Of a stretch of 64,000 nt of DNA, positions 28,778 to 36,776 are shown one piece after another (the first letter of the stretch is position 1; every line of letters begins with the position of its first letter). The DNA comes from Demequina muriae. GTDB taxonomy: Bacteria; Actinomycetota; Actinomycetes; Actinomycetales; Demequinaceae. The DNA is taken from contig NZ_JAUHQA010000001.1 in the NCBI RefSeq assembly GCF_030418295.1, positions 1,860,001 through 1,924,000 on the forward strand. The letters run 5' to 3'. A program made the translations under genes and the position numbers. The notes under the pieces were generated by a model. It saw only the letters and a list, made by a program, of their open reading frames with translations. It had not been told where the DNA came from and searched no databases.

Positions 28778-29613
28778 CGCCCCCACCCCTCGGGAATCGC
28801 GAACTCCTGACCGGGATGGATCAGCGAGGGGTCCGGGCCGACGACGCCACGGTTCGCGTCGTACAGTTCCGGCCACCCCTCCGCGATCGCTTCCGCGTCG
28901 AGGCTGACGGCGCCGTCGCGGAGGCCCCCCTCGCGTGCATCGGCCGTGATGCTCCACAACGAGTCGCCCGCAGTCACGACATAGAGCGCGTCTGCGGATC
29001 GGTCTGGGGGTGCCGTCTGCGACGGCGCCTCCGCTGTGGTGGACCCAGAGCCCGCGGGAGGCGGCAGGACCGGGGAGGACGGGGGTGACTCGACGACGCT
29101 GGCCTCATGGGCGATCGGCTCCGGGACCCACCCGGCGTCCGAGTCGCCAGGGGCCGCCACCGCAGGCAGCGCGAGTCCTGCGGAGGCCACCCCGGTCGCG
29201 GCGACGGCGACCACGCGCCGCCACGTCGGTGGGGTGAAGCGGTGTGCGGCCCGTCGCACGCGCGAGCGCTGGGGCGTCGCGACGAGCGCCAACGACATGG
29301 CGCTGAGGTGCGCCGCGACCGCTGCGCCCCCCGCGCCCGCGACGACGGCCAGGGCCTCGCCGAGCGCCACAGGGGCGAGAGCAAGCGACGGCGCCTGTGA
29401 CAGGTCGTGTGCAATCGCGGCACCGGACTCCCACGTGGCGACGGCGAGCATCCAGGCGAGGACCGGCATGGCCACGAGCACGGTCAGGGCCGCAGTCCTC
29501 GTCGCCGCTGTCTTCACTGCCGCAGCGCTCAACGCCGGTGTCTTCACTGCCGCGGAGCGCGCGGCAGGCGTGCCCCGGTTGTCGGTCCGCCGCCCACTTG
29601 TTCCGATCTCCAT
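28774..29613 (-). CDS. LysM peptidoglycan-binding membrane protein
   Basis: The 279-residue protein has two hydrophobic regions (about residues 35-65 and 75-115), a third segment VVAVAATGVASAGLALPAVAA that resembles a signal/anchor, a Pro/Ser-rich spacer, and a C-terminal LysM domain (YVVTAGDSLWSITAD ... ELYDANRGVVGPDPSLIHPGQEFAIP). It probably holds an envelope complex on peptidoglycan. I start at the ATG complementary to 29611-29613, with AGAGGTG six bases upstream; another ATG ten codons earlier (29643) is possible. Operon with the Rv3235-family gene. Divergent from the gene at 29736. Confidence 0.78.
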   Translation of the reverse strand: MEIGTSGRRTDNRGTPAARSAAVKTPALSAAAVKTAATRTAALTVLVAMPVLAWMLAVATWESGAAIAHDLSQAPSLALAPVALGEALAVVAGAGGAAVAAHLSAMSLALVATPQRSRVRRAAHRFTPPTWRRVVAVAATGVASAGLALPAVAAPGDSDAGWVPEPIAHEASVVESPPSSPVLPPPAGSGSTTAEAPSQTAPPDRSADALYVVTAGDSLWSITADAREGGLRDGAVSLDAEAIAEGWPELYDANRGVVGPDPSLIHPGQEFAIPEGWGR

Positions 29614-29723
29614 GTCACACCTCTTCGATAGCGTTTGATGCATGTTGATGACGTTAGATATACAACGATGCGGCTCTGGCGTCCACCGGAAGTGTCCGCT
29701 GGCTGTGGACAGCGGTCACCCCG

Positions 29724-29729
29724 TAGCGT
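29724..29729 (+). promoter_or_regulatory. -10 element, leaderless promoter
   Basis: TAGCGT, 6 nt before the ATG at 29736. Confidence 0.45.
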
Positions 29730-29735
29730 GTGCAC

Positions 29736-30254
29736 ATGCGCTGGGAAGCCCTGTTCACCGACCTCGAGGGACAGATGGCCGCCGCACACGATGACGACTG
29801 GCGCGCGGAGGTCGCCGAGCGGACCCGCGGGGAGCGCACCGGGATCGACCTGCCGTCCAGGATCGCGGCGGCTCAGGGTGCGAGCCTGTCGATCGTGCTG
29901 AGTGACGGCACCGTCCTCGCGGGGGTCGTGACCGACTCCGCTCATGCGTGGCTGCTGCTGGTCGACGCGGGCGGTCGTGAGCATCTGGTGCCGATGGCCG
30001 CCGTCGCCTCCGTCGACGGACTGAGCGGCGCGGCGCATCACGTCACCGAGGTGGAGCGCAGGCTCGGCATCTCCCACGCGCTGCGGGCCCTCAGCCGTGA
30101 TCGCGCCAGGGTTCAGGTGCGGACGCGGGGGAGCGAGACGCACGGCGTCATCGCGGCGGTGTTCGGGGACCACATCGATCTGGTGACCGACGCGCCGCAC
30201 CGGCACCGCGTGGCGGTCCCGACCGCCGCCATCATCGAGGTGGCGTCCTCTTAG
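29736..30254 (+). CDS. Conserved actinobacterial hypothetical protein
   Basis: I do not recognise a named family. The 172-residue protein is soluble, starts MRWEALFTDLEGQMAA, has a charged helix (residues 10-35, ending ERTRGERTGIDL), and then two beta-rich blocks of similar pattern: VLSDGTVLAGVVTDSAHAWLLLVDAGGREHLVPMAAVASVDGL and VRTRGSETHGVIAAVFGDHIDLVTDAPHRHRVAVPTAAIIEV; both look like small Sm/SH3-like barrels. It converges with the HTH gene; the two stop codons overlap (TTAG). Similar genes in this synteny block suggest a conserved but undescribed role. Confidence 0.7.
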   Translation: MRWEALFTDLEGQMAAAHDDDWRAEVAERTRGERTGIDLPSRIAAAQGASLSIVLSDGTVLAGVVTDSAHAWLLLVDAGGREHLVPMAAVASVDGLSGAAHHVTEVERRLGISHALRALSRDRARVQVRTRGSETHGVIAAVFGDHIDLVTDAPHRHRVAVPTAAIIEVASS

Positions 30255-30472
30255 GACTCCGTCGCCGAGCGGGGGTGACTCGTCTTCTCGCGCGTCGCGG
30301 CGTACTGGCGTTCGATGTACGACTCGAGCTCGCTCGCCTCGATGCGCCAGATGCCACGCCCGCCCACCTGGATGGCGGGCAGATCGCCGGAGCGCACGAG
30401 GGCGTAGGCCTGCTGCGAGGAGACGTTCAGGATCTCCTGCACGTCCTCGATCTTGAGGAAACGGGGCGCCAT
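30251..30472 (-). CDS. Small helix-turn-helix protein, excisionase/AlpA-like
   Basis: A 73-residue MerR-like HTH_17 DNA-binding protein: RFLKIEDVQEILNVSSQQAYALVRSGDLPAIQVGGRGIWRIEASELESYIER. Such proteins are found in the same chromosomal spot in many Actinobacteria, so despite the excisionase-like fold this is a resident regulator rather than a phage relic; no integrase is nearby. The ATG complementary to 30470-30472 has CACAAT 6 nt upstream, suggesting leaderless transcription. It is divergent from the SAF-CpaE operon, which it may control. Confidence 0.8.
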   Translation of the reverse strand: MAPRFLKIEDVQEILNVSSQQAYALVRSGDLPAIQVGGRGIWRIEASELESYIERQYAATREKTSHPRSATES

Positions 30473-30585
30473 GGCGACATTGTGGCACGGTGCCGGCGTT
30501 CGTTCGGGCCTTTCCACAGGGCCTTGTGGGATGCGTCGCGACGGGGCAGGCTATGCCCAAAGCCGTGTACCAGGGGGGAAAGGCT

Positions 30586-31221
30586 ATGGACGAACGGGTA
30601 CCTGTCGCGGGCCGACTGCGGCGCCCGGGCTGGAAGGATCCGCGCCTGCTCATTGGGCTGCTGCTGATCGCCGTGGCGATCGTCGGCGTGTCTGGGATCG
30701 TGGGCGCTGCGGACCGCACGACGCCGCACTACGTCGCCCATGCGACGCTCACACCCGGGATGGTCCTCGAGGCCGATGACCTCGTCGTCGCGCATGTGCG
30801 GGTGGGCGAAGGGCCGTACCTGCCCGCCGAGGGGGCCGATGTCGTCGAGCCCTGGGGCCAGGTGGTGACCAGGGTCGTCGATGAGGGCGAACTGGTCCCG
30901 GCAGCAGCGCTGGCCAGCCCGGACGACTTCGACGGGCGCCCCGTGGCCGTGGTTACGACGTCGCCGGTGGCGGCCGACGTGCGTCGCGGCTCGCTCGTGG
31001 ATGTCTGGGTGACGCAGGCGAAGGGCGACTCCGAGGCTCAGAGCAGTCTCGTCGGCGAGGGGCTCGTGGTGGCGGACGTCGAGCGCGACGAGGGCGCATT
31101 CGGTGCTGGCGGCGGCGAGACGGTCTACGTGGTCGTGCCGCGGACCGGGCTCGAGACCTTCCTCGAGGCGCTCGCGGCAGACGGCGAGGTGTCCGTGGTG
31201 GGGCTCGCCGGAGGCCAGTGA
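30586..31221 (+). CDS. SAF-domain membrane protein (pilus-assembly CpaB-like)
   Basis: SAF domains resemble antifreeze/flagellar P-ring chaperones and are found in CpaB/RcpC proteins of tad/flp pilus systems. The 211-residue protein has one membrane helix (about residues 22-42, LLIGLLLIAVAIVGVSGIVG) and a periplasm-side SAF domain starting HYVAHATLTPGMVLEADDLVVAHVRVG. ATG at 30586 follows a purine-rich GGGGGGAAAGG. The stop overlaps the CpaE-like gene (TGATG). No pilin, CpaF or TadC gene is seen nearby, so a complete tad system is not demonstrated here. Confidence 0.78.
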   Translation: MDERVPVAGRLRRPGWKDPRLLIGLLLIAVAIVGVSGIVGAADRTTPHYVAHATLTPGMVLEADDLVVAHVRVGEGPYLPAEGADVVEPWGQVVTRVVDEGELVPAAALASPDDFDGRPVAVVTTSPVAADVRRGSLVDVWVTQAKGDSEAQSSLVGEGLVVADVERDEGAFGAGGGETVYVVVPRTGLETFLEALAADGEVSVVGLAGGQ

Positions 31222-32486
31222 TGGCGGCCCCAGGCGTGATCATCGCCGTCGCGGGCCAGGTGGAGGCGCGCGTGGCCCAGGCGCTCGACGGAGCCGCGGG
31301 CCTCCGGGTCGTGCGCCGATGCGCGGACCTGGCGGAGGCGGCGGCCGCCGCCAACGCGGGTGTGGGCTCCGTCGTGGTGCTCTCGGACCAGCCCCACCTG
31401 ACGCGCACCGTGCTCACCGAGCTCTCGCGGCACGGCGTTGCCGTCGTGGGCGTGCCGACGACGCCCGAGGCGGCCGAGCAGCTGTCCCTCATCGGCATCA
31501 GCGAGGTGGTGGCGCCTCACGCGACCGACGACGCACTCGTCACGGCGGCCCAGCGTGCGCTGCGTGCGCTTGCTCCACGGACGCCGCAGTCGGGTGCTCA
31601 CGTCCCGTCAGGTGCCAGCGGCCCCGATCACGAGCACGAGGGCGTCGTGATCGCGGTGTGGGGCCCCGCCGGTGCTCCGGGGCGCACCACCGTCGCCGTG
31701 AACCTCGCAAGTGAGTTCGCGCGTCACGGCACGGCGACGCTTCTCGTGGATGTCGACACATACGGCGGAGCCGTCGCGCAGGCGTGCGGCCTCATGGATG
31801 AGGCTCCCGGGCTGGCGGCCGTCGCGCGAGCCGCACAGCACGGCGGGGTCGATCGCTCGACGATCGATCACTACGCGCTCGAGGTCGCCCCCGGGCTGCG
31901 GGTCCTGACCGGTGTCACCCGTGCCGAGCGGTGGCCAGAACTGCCGGGGCCCGCTCTCGACGAGGTGTGGCGCGCCGCCCGCTCCTCTGCGGCGATCACG
32001 GTCATCGACTGCGGGTTCAACCTGGAGATCGACGAGGAGCTCTCGTACGACACGCGTGCTCCTCAACGCAACGCGGCGACGCTGAGCGCTCTCGGGGCCG
32101 CGCAGACGGTCGTCGCGGTCGGGACGGCGGAACCGCTGGGAATCCAGCGACTGGTGCACGGCCTGGGCACTCTCCGCAGCCTCATCGGCGGCGAGCCCGT
32201 CGTGGTGGTCAACAGGGTGCGGGCCGAGGTCGCCGGCACCCGGCCAGAGGAGGCGGTCGCTGACGCCCTGCTTCGTTTCGGACAGGTCCCGCACACGTGG
32301 ACCGTGCCGTGGGACCCGCGCGCGTGCGATGCAGCCGCGCTGGCGGGCCAACTCCTTGCCGAGCGTGCTCCACGGTCTCAGGCGCGGCGTGCCATCGCCT
32401 CCCTCGCCGCAAGCCTCCATGCCCCGGCCGATGCGGTCGCCGCGCCGCGTCGTCCGCGCGCCGCGAGCGCCGGGGTGGGACACTGA
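31221..32486 (+). CDS. CpaE/MinD-like P-loop ATPase
   Basis: A 421-residue protein with an N-terminal receiver-like domain (residues 1-125, GVIIAVAGQVEARVAQAL) and a MinD/ParA-type ATPase domain. The Walker A is deviant, AVWGPAGAPGRTTVAVNLA, with Arg in place of the P-loop lysine; Walker A-prime reads LLVDVDTYGGAVAQA and the Walker B-like strand ITVIDCGFNLE. This actinobacterial class sits with SAF-domain proteins and is often annotated as a CpaE homologue. ATP binding is uncertain because of the altered P-loop. Start at ATG 31221 (TGATG overlap); GTG at 31218 would add one residue. Confidence 0.8.
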   Translation: MAAPGVIIAVAGQVEARVAQALDGAAGLRVVRRCADLAEAAAAANAGVGSVVVLSDQPHLTRTVLTELSRHGVAVVGVPTTPEAAEQLSLIGISEVVAPHATDDALVTAAQRALRALAPRTPQSGAHVPSGASGPDHEHEGVVIAVWGPAGAPGRTTVAVNLASEFARHGTATLLVDVDTYGGAVAQACGLMDEAPGLAAVARAAQHGGVDRSTIDHYALEVAPGLRVLTGVTRAERWPELPGPALDEVWRAARSSAAITVIDCGFNLEIDEELSYDTRAPQRNAATLSALGAAQTVVAVGTAEPLGIQRLVHGLGTLRSLIGGEPVVVVNRVRAEVAGTRPEEAVADALLRFGQVPHTWTVPWDPRACDAAALAGQLLAERAPRSQARRAIASLAASLHAPADAVAAPRRPRAASAGVGH

Positions 32487-32490
32487 ACCT

Positions 32491-32931
32491 ATGCGCGTCT
32501 ACGTGCCCATCGCCGTCGAGGACCTGGGTCAGTGTCTGTCCGGAGCGTGGGAACCCCGCACCGGATACGCGCTGACCCCCACGCTCCTCGACATCTCGGC
32601 CTCCGACGATGACGAGCTGCTGGCCGAGCAGGTGCGCGACGCCGCGGCCGCCGATGCGGTGCTCGAACTGGGGGCCCCCCGTCGCGCCGTGATCGCCGTC
32701 GACTACCCGCGCGCCGATGTCGAGCAGGTGGTCGGCGAGCACCCGGCCGCCGTGACGCTCACTGGACGGGTGAGGGCCGATGCGGTGGCGTGTGCCTTCG
32801 TCGACGAGCCCGATGCGGAGGTCGACGGCCGCGCGGCCGCCCAAGGCGACTCCGACGCGCTCGCGAGGCTCGAGGAGCGCGACCTGCTCTGGTACGACGT
32901 GAGCGAGATCGCAGACCTCGCCACCTCCTAG
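32491..32931 (+). CDS. DUF6912 family protein
   Basis: A 146-residue soluble protein found across Actinobacteria; function unknown. It begins MRVYVPIAVEDLGQCLSGAW and has the conserved AVIAVDYPRADV core and the C-terminal ALARLEERDLLWYDVSEI. It begins 4 bp after the CpaE-like gene, so it may be co-transcribed. It converges with hisN, and their stops share the palindrome CTAG at 32928-32931. Confidence 0.78.
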   Translation: MRVYVPIAVEDLGQCLSGAWEPRTGYALTPTLLDISASDDDELLAEQVRDAAAADAVLELGAPRRAVIAVDYPRADVEQVVGEHPAAVTLTGRVRADAVACAFVDEPDAEVDGRAAAQGDSDALARLEERDLLWYDVSEIADLATS

Positions 32932-33716
32932 GGCTGGAGCCGGGCCGCGATCTGGGCGTGCAGCAGCCCATTGGTGGCGAGGGCGTCCCCGCCGAACGGC
33001 CCTGGCTCGCCGGCGAGCGAGGTGAACTGCCCACCTGCCTCCGTCACGATGGGCACCAGCGCCGCCATGTCGTACAGCTCGAGCTCGGGCTCCATCGCGG
33101 CATCGACCACGCCCTCGGCCACCAGCATGTAGCTCCAGAAGTCGCCATAGGCTCGGGTGCGCCACGCGTCGTCCGCCAGCCCGAGGAAGGCCGGCAGCAG
33201 CCCGCGCTCGTCCCACCCGGACAGCGACGAGTACGAGAGGCTCGCCTCGGTGAGGTCGTCCACCGTGGAGACGCCGATGCGCTCGGCGGAGTCCACGGTC
33301 CGTCCTCTCCACGCGCCGTCCCCGGCGGCGGCGAACCACCGACGTGCGAGCGCGGGCGCGCTCACGACGCCCATGACTGGGACGCCGTCGTCGATCAGGG
33401 CGATGAGCGTCGCCCACACGGGCACGCCGCGGACGAAGTTCTTGGTGCCGTCGATGGGATCGACGACCCACTGGCGTGCGCCCCCCGAGGTGGAGCCGTA
33501 CTCCTCGCCCACGAACGCATCGGCCGGTCGCTCGCTGGCGACCCGCGCGCGGATGATGCGCTCCGCCTCCCGGTCGATCGCGGTGACGGGGGAGTCGTCC
33601 GCCTTGAGCTCGACCTCGAAGTGGCCTGTCGAGGCGGGAAGGGTGAGGGCGTCGACCTCGTCCGCGATGCTGAGAGCGAGCGCGAGGTCGGCGGCGTAGG
33701 GTCCGGCGGGCTGCAT
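32928..33716 (-). CDS. hisN: Histidinol-phosphatase, inositol-monophosphatase type
   Basis: Removes phosphate from L-histidinol phosphate in histidine biosynthesis; inositol-monophosphatase fold, Mg2+-dependent. The 262-residue protein has the metal motifs DDSPVTAIDREAE, GEEYG, and VVDPIDGTKNFVRG, plus a C-terminal WDMAAL-like variant (ELYDMAALVPIVTEAGG). The aroA-rsgA-hisN order is the actinobacterial HisN context, which favours HisN over a generic inositol phosphatase. ATG at 33716 has TAGCCT 6 nt upstream and no ribosome site. The rsgA stop ladder lies about 45-105 bp upstream of its start. Confidence 0.86.
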   Translation of the reverse strand: MQPAGPYAADLALALSIADEVDALTLPASTGHFEVELKADDSPVTAIDREAERIIRARVASERPADAFVGEEYGSTSGGARQWVVDPIDGTKNFVRGVPVWATLIALIDDGVPVMGVVSAPALARRWFAAAGDGAWRGRTVDSAERIGVSTVDDLTEASLSYSSLSGWDERGLLPAFLGLADDAWRTRAYGDFWSYMLVAEGVVDAAMEPELELYDMAALVPIVTEAGGQFTSLAGEPGPFGGDALATNGLLHAQIAARLQP

Positions 33717-33722
33717 GGCTCC

Positions 33723-33728
33723 AGGCTA
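33723..33728 (-). promoter_or_regulatory. -10 element, leaderless promoter of hisN
   Basis: TAGCCT on the minus strand, 6 nt before the ATG at 33716. Confidence 0.5.
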
Positions 33729-33758
33729 GCGGGAGCGTGCTCGCCCGCTGGTCCGTGC

Positions 33759-33821
33759 GGTCACCCCGGAGTGGTCACCCCGCGGTGGTCACCCCGCGGT
33801 GGTCACCGCGCAGTGATCACC
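33759..33821. repeat. Four and a half tandem 14-bp repeats carrying the rsgA stop codon
   Basis: Units begin at 33759, 33773, 33787 and 33801, consensus GGTCACCCCGCGGT, with a half unit at 33815-33821 that contains the rsgA TGA (complement of 33817-33819). TGA recurs on that strand at 33803, 33789, 33775 and 33761, covering all three frames. Confidence 0.85.
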
Positions 33822-34830
33822 ATGCGTCGCCCTCGGCCCGCGACGCGAGCAGCCGGCGGATCGATACCACGCGCGCGCGCTGATCGGGCGTGGACGCCCA
33901 CGCGTCGAGCGCGCATCCGGCCTCCTCCGACTCGTGCGTGCAGCCCCGGGGGCAGCCCTCCGCCGCCGCCTCGGCCACGTCGGGGAAGGCGGCGATGAAG
34001 TGCTCGGGGTTGACGTGCGCGAGGCCGAAGGACCGGATCCCGGGGGTGTCGATGATGCGCCCGCCACCGGGCAGATCGAAAGCGATCGCGGAGGTCGAGG
34101 TGTGCCGGCCCCGGCCCGTGACGTCGTTCACGATGCCCGTGGTGCGGTGCGCCTCGGGCACGATCGCGTTCACCAGGGTCGACTTGCCCACCCCGGAGTA
34201 GCCCACGAGGACCGTCGATCGCCCCTGGAGGCGCTCACGCAGCTCGTCGAGGCCGGTGAAGGTGCGGTCCTCGCCCACCGTGGTCATCGTGGTGGTGAGC
34301 AGCGCGACGCCGAGCGGGTCGTAGGAGTCCCGGAGCGCATCGGCCGATGCGAGGTCGCCCTTGGTGAGCACGAGCAGGGCGTCCATGCCCGCGTCGAACG
34401 CCGCGACGAGGCAGCGGTCGATCATGCGGGGGTTGGGCTCGGGGTCCGCGAGCGACGTGACGATCGCCAGCTGCTGGGCGTTCGCGACGACGACGCGCTC
34501 AGTGGGGTCGGTGTCGTCCGCGGTGCGGCGCAGCTCGGTCGCCCTGGGCTCGCGGCGCACGATGCGCGCGAGGGAGCCGTCCTGTCCGCTCGTGTCGCCG
34601 ACCACCCCCACCCGGTCGCCCACGACCAGTCCGCGTCGACCGAGCTCCCTCGCCTTCACCGCCGTGAGGGAGACCCCGTCGTCCATGTGGACGGCGAGGC
34701 GGCCGCGGTCCACGCCGATGACGGTCCCGGGGACGGCGTCGAGGTGCGCCGGCCGGATCTTCGAACGAGGACGGGAGCCGCGCCGGCCGGGCCGCACGCG
34801 AGCGTCTGACTCGTCGTACTCGCGCCTCAC
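33817..34830 (-). CDS. rsgA: Ribosome small subunit-dependent GTPase A
   Basis: Circularly permuted GTPase that checks late 30S maturation. The 337-residue protein has an N-terminal OB fold (about residues 30-105), a GTPase domain in the order G4 (VLTKGD), G1 (GYSGVGKSTL), G3 (IDTPG), and a C-terminal zinc-binding region CPRGCTHESEEAGCAL. GTG at 34830 overlaps the aroA stop (GTGA), giving the coupled DoxX-aroA-rsgA operon. Its stop lies inside a 14-bp tandem repeat that supplies stops in every frame. Confidence 0.94.
   Translation of the reverse strand: MRREYDESDARVRPGRRGSRPRSKIRPAHLDAVPGTVIGVDRGRLAVHMDDGVSLTAVKARELGRRGLVVGDRVGVVGDTSGQDGSLARIVRREPRATELRRTADDTDPTERVVVANAQQLAIVTSLADPEPNPRMIDRCLVAAFDAGMDALLVLTKGDLASADALRDSYDPLGVALLTTTMTTVGEDRTFTGLDELRERLQGRSTVLVGYSGVGKSTLVNAIVPEAHRTTGIVNDVTGRGRHTSTSAIAFDLPGGGRIIDTPGIRSFGLAHVNPEHFIAAFPDVAEAAAEGCPRGCTHESEEAGCALDAWASTPDQRARVVSIRRLLASRAEGDAW
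34336..34351. repeat. 16-bp perfect palindrome made of two overlapping copies of the over-represented 9-mer
   Basis: CGCATCGGCCGATGCG within rsgA. It is the palindromic fusion of CGCATCGGC and GCCGATGCG, a word that recurs throughout the window. Confidence 0.6.
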
Positions 34831-36137
34831 GGGCGGAGCATCGCCTTCCACATGGCGGGGAACTCGGGCATGGTCTTGGCGGTGGTGCCGACGTTGAGCA
34901 CCTGCGTGCCGTTCACGGCGAGCCCCACGATGGCGCCGAACGTCGCCATGCGGTGGTCCTCGTACGACTCGATGACGGCGGGGTGCAGTCCTCCTGCAGG
35001 CATGCCGCCGAAGGCGAGCCAGTCGTCGCCGGCCTCGCATTCGCCGCCGAGCCGCCTGACCTCATCCTGGATCGCCGCGAGGCGGTCCGTCTCGTGCCCG
35101 CGCAGGTGGCCGATGCCGGTGAGCCTCGACGGCCCCTCCGCGAGAGCGCACAGCGCCGCGATGGTGGGGGTGATCTCGCCAGCGGGGGACAGGTCGGCAT
35201 CAATGCCACGGATGGTGCCGTCGCCGCGAACGGTCATGACGTCACCCTCGAGGGAGCACGAGCCGCCCATCCGCGCGAGCAGCTCGGGGTACAGCGCGCC
35301 CGGCTGCGTGGTGCTGGCGGGCCAGCCCGGGATGCGCACCTCGCCACCCGCGACGAGGGCGGCGGCCATGAACGGTCCGGCATTCGACAGGTCAGGCTCG
35401 ACTCGGACGTCGCGCAGACGCACCGGGCCCGGGTGCACCACCCACGTGGTGGCATCGGGCTGGTCGATCTGGACGCCCGCCTCGCGCAGCGTCGCGCAGG
35501 TCATGTCGATGTGCGGCAGGCTCGGAAGGCGCGCGCCCACCTGGCGGATGGTGAGCCCGTGGGGGAGGCGCGGTGCGACCAGGAGCAGGGCCGTCACGAA
35601 CTGCGACGATGTCGAGGCATCGACCTCGACCTCCGACGCCACCGCATCGGGCGGCGTCACGGTGCACGGAAGGGAGCCCCGGCCGTCGTCGTCGACGGGT
35701 GCCCCCAGTGCGCGCAGCGCGTCGAACAGCGGAGCCATGGGACGGACACGGGCGGCCTCGTCACCGTCGAACGTCACGGGACCGTCAGCGAGCAGGACCA
35801 TGGGCGGCACGAAGCGCATGACCGTGCCGGCGAGGCCGCAGAAGACGTCGCCGCCTCCACGCAGCGGGCCCGGCGTGATGGTCCAGGCGTCGCCAGTGTC
35901 GTCGACCGAGGCGCCTAGGCTGCGGAGCGCGGCGATCATGAGCGCGCTGTCGCGTGAGCGCAGGCCGCCACGGAGGTGGACGGGCGTCTCTGACAGGGCG
36001 GCCAGCACGAGGTAGCGCGCCGTGAGGGACTTGGAGCCAGGAACCTCGACCCGTGCGTCGAGCGGTTCGCTCGCGGCAGGGGCAGTCCACGCCTCGCCCG
36101 GGCCGGTGCCGACGGGGAGGGTCTCGCCGACGCTCAC
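34827..36137 (-). CDS. aroA: 3-phosphoshikimate 1-carboxyvinyltransferase (EPSP synthase)
   Basis: Joins shikimate-3-phosphate and phosphoenolpyruvate in the aromatic amino-acid pathway. The 436-residue two-domain protein shows PGSKSLTARYLVLAAL, GLAGTVMRFVPPMV, DGDEAARVRPM, the C-terminal EPDLSNAGPFMAAALV and IGHLRGHETDRLAAI. LAGTVMRF instead of the common NAGTAMRP loop is the form usual in Actinobacteria. GTG at 36137 overlaps the DoxX stop, its own stop overlaps rsgA (both GTGA). Confidence 0.96.
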   Translation of the reverse strand: MSVGETLPVGTGPGEAWTAPAASEPLDARVEVPGSKSLTARYLVLAALSETPVHLRGGLRSRDSALMIAALRSLGASVDDTGDAWTITPGPLRGGGDVFCGLAGTVMRFVPPMVLLADGPVTFDGDEAARVRPMAPLFDALRALGAPVDDDGRGSLPCTVTPPDAVASEVEVDASTSSQFVTALLLVAPRLPHGLTIRQVGARLPSLPHIDMTCATLREAGVQIDQPDATTWVVHPGPVRLRDVRVEPDLSNAGPFMAAALVAGGEVRIPGWPASTTQPGALYPELLARMGGSCSLEGDVMTVRGDGTIRGIDADLSPAGEITPTIAALCALAEGPSRLTGIGHLRGHETDRLAAIQDEVRRLGGECEAGDDWLAFGGMPAGGLHPAVIESYEDHRMATFGAIVGLAVNGTQVLNVGTTAKTMPEFPAMWKAMLRP

Positions 36138-36619
36138 TTCTTCTTGGCCGTGACCGATGCTCCGCCGAGCACGTCCTTCTTCGCCTTGAGCTTCGCCTTC
36201 TTGGCCTTGGCCCGCTTGACCTTGCGCGGGCTGTGGCCGACCGTGGCGGCGAGCAGGGTGCCGCCGAACAGCGACACGTTCTTGAGGAACAGTTCGAGCT
36301 GCTCCTCCCTGCGCTGCTCGTCGGTCTCCAGCCAGAACGGGCGACCGACCGCGACGGTGGCGGCGGTGAGCCCGGCGAGGACCAGACCGGCGGTGCGGGG
36401 GGTGCGTGACAGCGCGAGCACCGATGCGGCAGCGATGGTCGCCATGCCGTGCGCCTTGACGAGGTCGGTGGTGCTGACGTCGTCGAGACCCACCTCCTTG
36501 AGGGCGGGTTCGAGCACCGGGGCGGAGCGCGCGGCTCGCCGCTCGGGCTCGAGAACTGACTGGACGCCTCCGTAGACGAACCACGTGGCGAGCAAGGGCC
36601 GTGCTAGCACTCGGAACAT
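36134..36619 (-). CDS. DoxX family membrane protein
   Basis: Four-helix DoxX-type membrane protein, 161 residues: [21 protein letters not shown], then [39 protein letters not shown]. DoxX relatives have been tied to thiol/radical-stress complexes and quinol metabolism; location beside the SigR thiol-stress gene makes that attractive but it is an inference. The C-terminus is an unusual Lys/Ala-rich tail ([17 protein letters not shown]). ATG at 36619 has TAGCGT 7 nt upstream and no ribosome site, suggesting leaderless mRNA. First gene of the DoxX-aroA-rsgA operon, divergent from sigR. Confidence 0.83.
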   Translation of the reverse strand: MFRVLARPLLATWFVYGGVQSVLEPERRAARSAPVLEPALKEVGLDDVSTTDLVKAHGMATIAAASVLALSRTPRTAGLVLAGLTAATVAVGRPFWLETDEQRREEQLELFLKNVSLFGGTLLAATVGHSPRKVKRAKAKKAKLKAKKDVLGGASVTAKKK

Positions 36620-36626
36620 GACACCT

Positions 36627-36632
36627 ACGCTA
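36627..36632 (-). promoter_or_regulatory. -10 element, leaderless promoter of the DoxX-aroA-rsgA operon
   Basis: TAGCGT on the minus strand, 7 nt before the ATG at 36619. Confidence 0.5.
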
Positions 36633-36669
36633 CCAACCTTCGCGCGAGGTGCACATGGTGAGCACCGGG

Positions 36670-36695
36670 GGAATGGAGCCGCGGGAACAAACGTT
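36670..36695 (+). promoter_or_regulatory. SigR/SigH-type promoter driving its own gene
   Basis: GGAAT (36670-36674, within GGGGAAT), 18-nt spacer, GTT (36693-36695): an exact match to the thiol-oxidative-stress sigma consensus GGAAT-N18-GTT, about 80 bp upstream of the sigR start codon. Predicts positive autoregulation. Confidence 0.75.
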
Positions 36696-36776
36696 GCGAC
36701 CACCATGACAGCCTCCTTGCTTCTCGAACGCGGTGCCGCTACCGGCAGCGTCGAAGCTGGAGTAGGCTCGCCCCTC

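Noticed and set aside
30251-30472. Prophage excisionase
   Set aside because: The HTH fold matches, but there is no integrase, phage gene or att duplication, and the gene sits in conserved housekeeping context.
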